In this document: positions 6,029 through 8,380 of the stretch, piece after piece
How the letters are laid out: each line of letters starts with the position of its first letter
How positions within the stretch are numbered: the stretch's first letter is position 1
NCBI GenBank assembly: GCA_946886365.1
Contig: CAMPIM010000129.1
Location: 1 to 8,380 of the forward strand
Source of the DNA: an uncultured Novosphingobium sp.
GTDB taxonomy: Bacteria > Pseudomonadota > Alphaproteobacteria > Sphingomonadales > Sphingomonadaceae
Reading direction: 5' to 3'
DNA length: 8,380 bases
Made by a program: the position numbers and the translations under genes
Notes under the pieces: model-generated
Told to the model about the DNA's origin: nothing
What the model saw: only the letters and a program-made list of their open reading frames with translations
Database searches by the model: none

Positions 6029-6559
6029 ATGGCCATTCTTCCAATCCTTGAGGCGCCTGACCCGCGCCTGCGTACCATTTCGTCTCCGGTGGAGGCGATC
6101 GATGACGATCTGCAACGCCTGATCGATGATATGTTCGAGACCATGTACGACGCTCCGGGCATAGGCCTTGCGGCGATCCAGGTGGGCGTGCCGAAGCGCG
6201 TGCTGGTGATGGATTTGCAGGAGCCCGAATCAGATGAGGAAGGGGCACCGGCGGTGAAAAAGCCGATGGTGTTCATCAATCCCGAGATTTTGGAGGGTTC
6301 GGCGGACCTGTCCGTCTATAATGAGGGCTGCCTGTCGGTGCCGGACCAATATGCCGAGGTGGAGCGGCCCGCGACGATCCGGGCGAGCTGGATGGATCGC
6401 GAAGGGCGTATTCATGAGGAGCAGCTTGAGGGCTTGCTGGCCACCTGCTTGCAGCACGAGATGGATCATTTGCAGGGCGTGCTGTTTATCGATCATCTCT
6501 CGCGGTTGAAGCGGGACATGTTGATGAAGAAGCTGGTGAAGGCGCGCAAGGCGGCTTGA
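6029..6559 (+). CDS. def: Peptide deformylase
   Basis: Removes the N-formyl group from nascent proteins, the step that reverses Fmt action after initiation. It is a metal-dependent (usually Fe2+) cytosolic enzyme acting at the ribosome. All three family motifs are intact in the 176 residues: [10 protein letters not shown] (44-53), EGCLSVP (99-105) with metal ligand Cys101, and QHEMDHLQG (142-150) with ligands His143 and His147 and catalytic Glu144. An acidic insertion ([14 protein letters not shown], 65-78) between the first two motifs is typical of alphaproteobacterial and other Gram-negative type I enzymes. No Shine-Dalgarno is seen; the gene appears to have a leaderless promoter. It converges on phoB across a 193-bp gap. 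Confidence 0.97.
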   Translation: MAILPILEAPDPRLRTISSPVEAIDDDLQRLIDDMFETMYDAPGIGLAAIQVGVPKRVLVMDLQEPESDEEGAPAVKKPMVFINPEILEGSADLSVYNEGCLSVPDQYAEVERPATIRASWMDREGRIHEEQLEGLLATCLQHEMDHLQGVLFIDHLSRLKRDMLMKKLVKARKAA

Positions 6560-6625
6560 AACGCCTGTAGAGGTTAAGGAAGCGCTCTGGCTTGAAATAT
6601 GATTCGCTCTCTCCTTTAGGGGTCA

Positions 6626-6647
6626 GCCAGAGGCACGTGACTCTGGC
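6626..6647. repeat. 22-bp near-perfect palindrome with CACGTG core
   Basis: The arms GCCAGAG (6626-6632) and CTCTGGC (6641-6647) flank a G/A mismatch and the self-complementary core CACGTG (6634-6639), giving 20 of 22 symmetric positions. It lies 66 bp after the def stop in the 193-bp gap between the convergent def and phoB genes. There is no loop, so a cruciform or a dimeric-protein site are both possible. The rest of this gap (6560-6752) holds no ORF I can support. Confidence 0.45.
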
Positions 6648-6719
6648 CGAGGTGCCGAGCGTAGCGAAGGCGGGAGACGGGGCTATGCAGGCGATGTTCC
6701 CTCATTCCCCTCTCCCCGG

Positions 6720-6743
6720 CCCTCTCCCCTGAAGGGGAGAGGG
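6720..6743. repeat. 11-bp-arm inverted repeat (family C) between def and phoB
   Basis: CCCTCTCCCCT and AGGGGAGAGGG are perfect complements separated only by GA. The element lies 9 bp from the phoB stop, at a convergent junction, where it could block transcription from either side. It lacks a T tract on both strands. A polypyrimidine run (CCCTCATTCCCCTCTCCCC) precedes it. It resembles the smaller hairpin at 2166-2183, suggesting one repeat family. Confidence 0.65.
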
Positions 6744-6752
6744 AGCAGTACG

Positions 6753-7454
6753 CTAACCCACCCCATCCGTGTCTAGCGCGTAACCCGCTGAACGCACGGT
6801 GCGGATGATGTCGCGATATTGGCCGTCGGCGTTGATTGCCTTGCGCAGACGGCGGATGTGGACGTCGACGGTGCGCAGTTCGATGTCGCTGTCTTGGCCC
6901 CAGACGCTGTCCAGCAACCGCTCGCGCGAGAAGACCCAGCCGGGATGCTCCAGGAAATGCTTGAGCAGGCGGAATTCTGTGGGGCCGAGGGGGATCACCT
7001 GGCCGCCGCGACGGACCTTGTGACCGACGGTGTCCATTTCCACGTCTGCAAAGGTGAGCGTCTCGCCAGCCAACGCCGGGCGGACGCGGCGGAGGACTGC
7101 GCCGACGCGCGCCACCAGTTCGCGGGGGGAGAAAGGCTTCGTCACATAATCGTCGGCGCCGGTTTCCAGGCCGCGAACCCGATCTTCCTCCTCACCGCGC
7201 GCTGTGAGCATAATGATTGGCACATTGGCCGTGCCGTTCATGCGGCGCAGACGGCGGCAGACTTCGATGCCGGACAGGCTTTCCACCATCCAGTCGAGCA
7301 GGACGATGTCGGGCACATTTTCCTGCGCCAGCAATAAGGCCTCCTCACCATCGACGGTGTGGGCGACCTCGAAATCCTCGCGCTTGAAATGCCAGATGAG
7401 AAGTTCTGCGAGGGCCGCGTCATCTTCAACCAGAAGCATCTTGGCTCTCGCCAT
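6753..7454 (-). CDS. phoB: Phosphate regulon response regulator PhoB
   Basis: A 233-residue OmpR/PhoB-type response regulator. When phosphorylated by PhoR under phosphate starvation, the family member binds pho boxes and activates the Pho regulon. The receiver domain (about 5-122) has the acidic pocket Glu10-Asp11-Asp12, phosphoacceptor Asp54 in VLLDWM, Thr84 and Lys106 in TKPFSP. The C-terminal winged helix (about 133-230) has LGPTEFRLLKHFLEHPG, RERLLDSVWG and the recognition helix region RTVDVHIRRLRKAI. The start at 7454 is fixed by GGAGG 7 nt upstream, inside the phoU 3' end, and by the MARAKMLLVEDD start; the frame is open further upstream only inside phoU. It begins 2 nt after the phoU stop, so coupled translation is likely. 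PhoR is not in the window; phoB appears to be the last gene of the operon. The phosphate role rests on the phoU/pstB context as well as the sequence. Confidence 0.95.
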   Translation of the reverse strand: MARAKMLLVEDDAALAELLIWHFKREDFEVAHTVDGEEALLLAQENVPDIVLLDWMVESLSGIEVCRRLRRMNGTANVPIIMLTARGEEEDRVRGLETGADDYVTKPFSPRELVARVGAVLRRVRPALAGETLTFADVEMDTVGHKVRRGGQVIPLGPTEFRLLKHFLEHPGWVFSRERLLDSVWGQDSDIELRTVDVHIRRLRKAINADGQYRDIIRTVRSAGYALDTDGVG

Positions 7455-7456
7455 AT

Positions 7457-8152
7457 TCAGTCCTCCAAGGGCTGGGTGCCGCCGCGTTCGCGTTCCGGGG
7501 CCATCTGGCCGGTCGCGGCGTAATAGACCATCTCCGCGACATTCGTGGCGTGGTCGCCGATCCGCTCGATATTCTTCGCGATGAAGAGCAGATGCGCGCA
7601 CTCGCTGATGGTCTTGGGATTTTCGACCATGTAGGTGACGAGGCTGCGGAAGACGCTGTTGTAGAAATCGTCCACCACCGTGTCGCGCTCGATCACGGCC
7701 GTGGCGAGATCAGCGTCGCGGGCCGCGAAGGCGTTGAGCGCGTCATGCACCATTTCGGCCGCGACCTGACCCATGGAGGGCAGTAGCGAAACCGGCTCCA
7801 GCGTGCGCTGGTTGGTGGCGATCAGGGGAACGCGCTTGGCGATATTCTTGGCATAGTCGCCGATGCGCTCCACCACACCGACGATCTTTAGCGCGGCGAT
7901 GACGTCGCGCAGGTCGTTGGCCATGGGCGCGCGCAGGGCGATGACCTGGATCACCAGCTTTTCAACTTCCGCCTCGATAGCGTCGATGCGCTTGTCGTCG
8001 GTGACCACCTGCGCGGCGAGCGTCTTGTCCTGCCGCTGGAGGGCAACCATCGCATTCTCGATGGCGGCTTCGGCGCGACCGCCCATTTCGGCGATAAGGC
8101 CGCGCAGCTTGTCGATTTCCTCGTCGAACGCCTTGATCGTATGTTCAGCCAT
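7457..8152 (-). CDS. phoU: Phosphate signalling complex protein PhoU
   Basis: PhoU links the PstSCAB transporter to PhoR and keeps the Pho regulon off when phosphate is plentiful. The 231-residue all-helical cytosolic protein has two PhoU three-helix-bundle repeats (about 9-115 and 118-215). Each carries the metal-binding signature, VERIGDYAKN at 94-103 and IERIGDHATN at 195-204. The ATG at 8152 was chosen because GGAGA sits 8 nt upstream; an ATG at 8173 would add seven residues but lies in a hairpin with no ribosome site. It lies 99 nt downstream of pstB, with two hairpins between, and 2 nt upstream of phoB. Confidence 0.97.
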   Translation of the reverse strand: MAEHTIKAFDEEIDKLRGLIAEMGGRAEAAIENAMVALQRQDKTLAAQVVTDDKRIDAIEAEVEKLVIQVIALRAPMANDLRDVIAALKIVGVVERIGDYAKNIAKRVPLIATNQRTLEPVSLLPSMGQVAAEMVHDALNAFAARDADLATAVIERDTVVDDFYNSVFRSLVTYMVENPKTISECAHLLFIAKNIERIGDHATNVAEMVYYAATGQMAPERERGGTQPLED

Positions 8153-8169
8153 ATGTCGTCTCTCCGCGG

Positions 8170-8190
8170 GCATCGATCGTTGATCGATGC
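8170..8190 (-). repeat. 9-bp-arm hairpin just upstream of phoU
   Basis: GCATCGATC and GATCGATGC are perfect complements around a 3-nt loop (AAC in the transcript). In the pstB-phoU mRNA the hairpin ends 4 nt upstream of the phoU Shine-Dalgarno (8161-8165). It could affect ribosome access or mark an RNA end. It is too close to the coding start to be a simple terminator of pstB. Confidence 0.5.
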
Positions 8191-8203
8191 TGGATCTTGT
8201 TGC

Positions 8204-8246
8204 GCGATTTCCGAGCCGCCAGATGTTCCATCTGGCTCGAAATCGC
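8204..8246 (-). promoter_or_regulatory. Long bulged hairpin directly after pstB
   Basis: In the transcript, GCGATTTCGAGC plus CAGATG pair with CATCTG plus GCTC and GAAATCGC. This gives about 18 bp interrupted by a one-base and a three-base bulge, with a 3-nt loop (GAA). It starts 5 nt after the pstB stop codon. No U tract follows (the next bases are GCAACAAG), so partial termination, RNase protection or processing between pstB and phoU are more likely than full termination. Confidence 0.5.
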
Positions 8247-8251
8247 TCGGG

Positions 8252-8380
8252 TCAGCCGTAGCGACCGGTGATATAGTCCTTCGTCCGCTCCTGGCGGGGA
8301 TTGGTGAAGATGTCCGAGGTCACGCCATATTCGACCAGTTCGCCCAGGTGGAAGAAGGCGGTGCGCTGCGACACGCGGGC
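8252..8380 (-). CDS. pstB: Phosphate ABC transporter ATP-binding protein PstB, C-terminal end
   Basis: Only the last 42 residues are in the window; the frame is open to the edge. The segment [19 protein letters not shown], then [19 protein letters not shown] and the stop, is the characteristic PstB C-terminus: the strand after the H-loop histidine region, then the family-specific 'TxDYITGRFG' tail. PstB is the ATPase of the high-affinity PstSCAB phosphate importer at the inner membrane. It is followed on the same strand by phoU and phoB, the usual gene order. The Walker motifs lie outside the window. Confidence 0.93.
   Translation of the reverse strand, partial: ARVSQRTAFFHLGELVEYGVTSDIFTNPRQERTKDYITGRYG

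Noticed and set aside
6720..6743. Classical intrinsic terminator for def or phoB
   Set aside because: The stem is strong, but neither strand has a following T tract, so it is recorded as a repeat with only possible barrier activity.
7455..7601. Longer PhoB start at 7601
   Set aside because: The extra 49 residues lie entirely within the phoU coding region; the start at 7454 has a strong SD and matches the receiver-domain N-terminus.
8153..8251. Pho box promoter directing phoU-phoB
   Set aside because: I could not find two CTGTCAT-like direct repeats with proper spacing; any pho box for this operon probably lies upstream, outside the window.

Overview
This is a high-GC chromosomal segment from an alphaproteobacterium, most likely a sphingomonad (Sphingobium, Sphingomonas or a relative). 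The assignment rests on the protein character, the gene neighbourhoods (priA next to a small transaldolase, recR-def divergent from fmt-truA, pstB-phoU-phoB) and the short dispersed palindromes, including the ATCCCAGC-TTTC-GCTGGGAT unit, which I recall as common in such genomes. No search was run, so the genus is an inference. Coding density is high and nearly every gene belongs to a conserved housekeeping family.

Layout. Positions 1-1256 (minus) hold a secreted DUF2490-like protein followed by the N-terminal third of primosomal helicase PriA, which is cut by the window edge. A 138-bp divergent spacer with a perfect inverted repeat separates them from a small transaldolase (1395-2048, plus). 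After that come an inverted pair of REP-like hairpins, a small ABM-like dimeric alpha/beta-barrel protein, an overlapping candidate 32-residue membrane peptide, tRNA-Arg(TCT) on the minus strand, and a YhhQ-type queuosine-precursor transporter (plus). Convergent to the transporter is a minus-strand fmt-truA pair, interrupted by a second inverted REP pair. Divergent from fmt are recR and def (plus). The last part is the distal end of the phosphate operon read on the minus strand: the pstB tail, phoU, then phoB only 2 nt after phoU.

Functional themes. Fmt and Def are the two opposing enzymes of the N-formyl-methionine cycle; here they are divergently arranged, with recR between them. TruA, the tRNA and the Q-precursor transporter all concern tRNA function. 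PstB, PhoU and PhoB form the phosphate sensing and uptake module. PriA and RecR act in replication restart and recombinational repair.

The non-routine signals are small and regulatory: candidate leaderless promoters with identical geometry in front of recR and def, a possible operator upstream of the transaldolase, a hairpin that contains the Shine-Dalgarno of the ABM-like gene, two hairpins between pstB and phoU, and three families of short palindromic repeats at gene junctions. I found no CRISPR array, IS element, phage gene, toxin-antitoxin pair or defence system, and no evidence for an undescribed multi-gene system.
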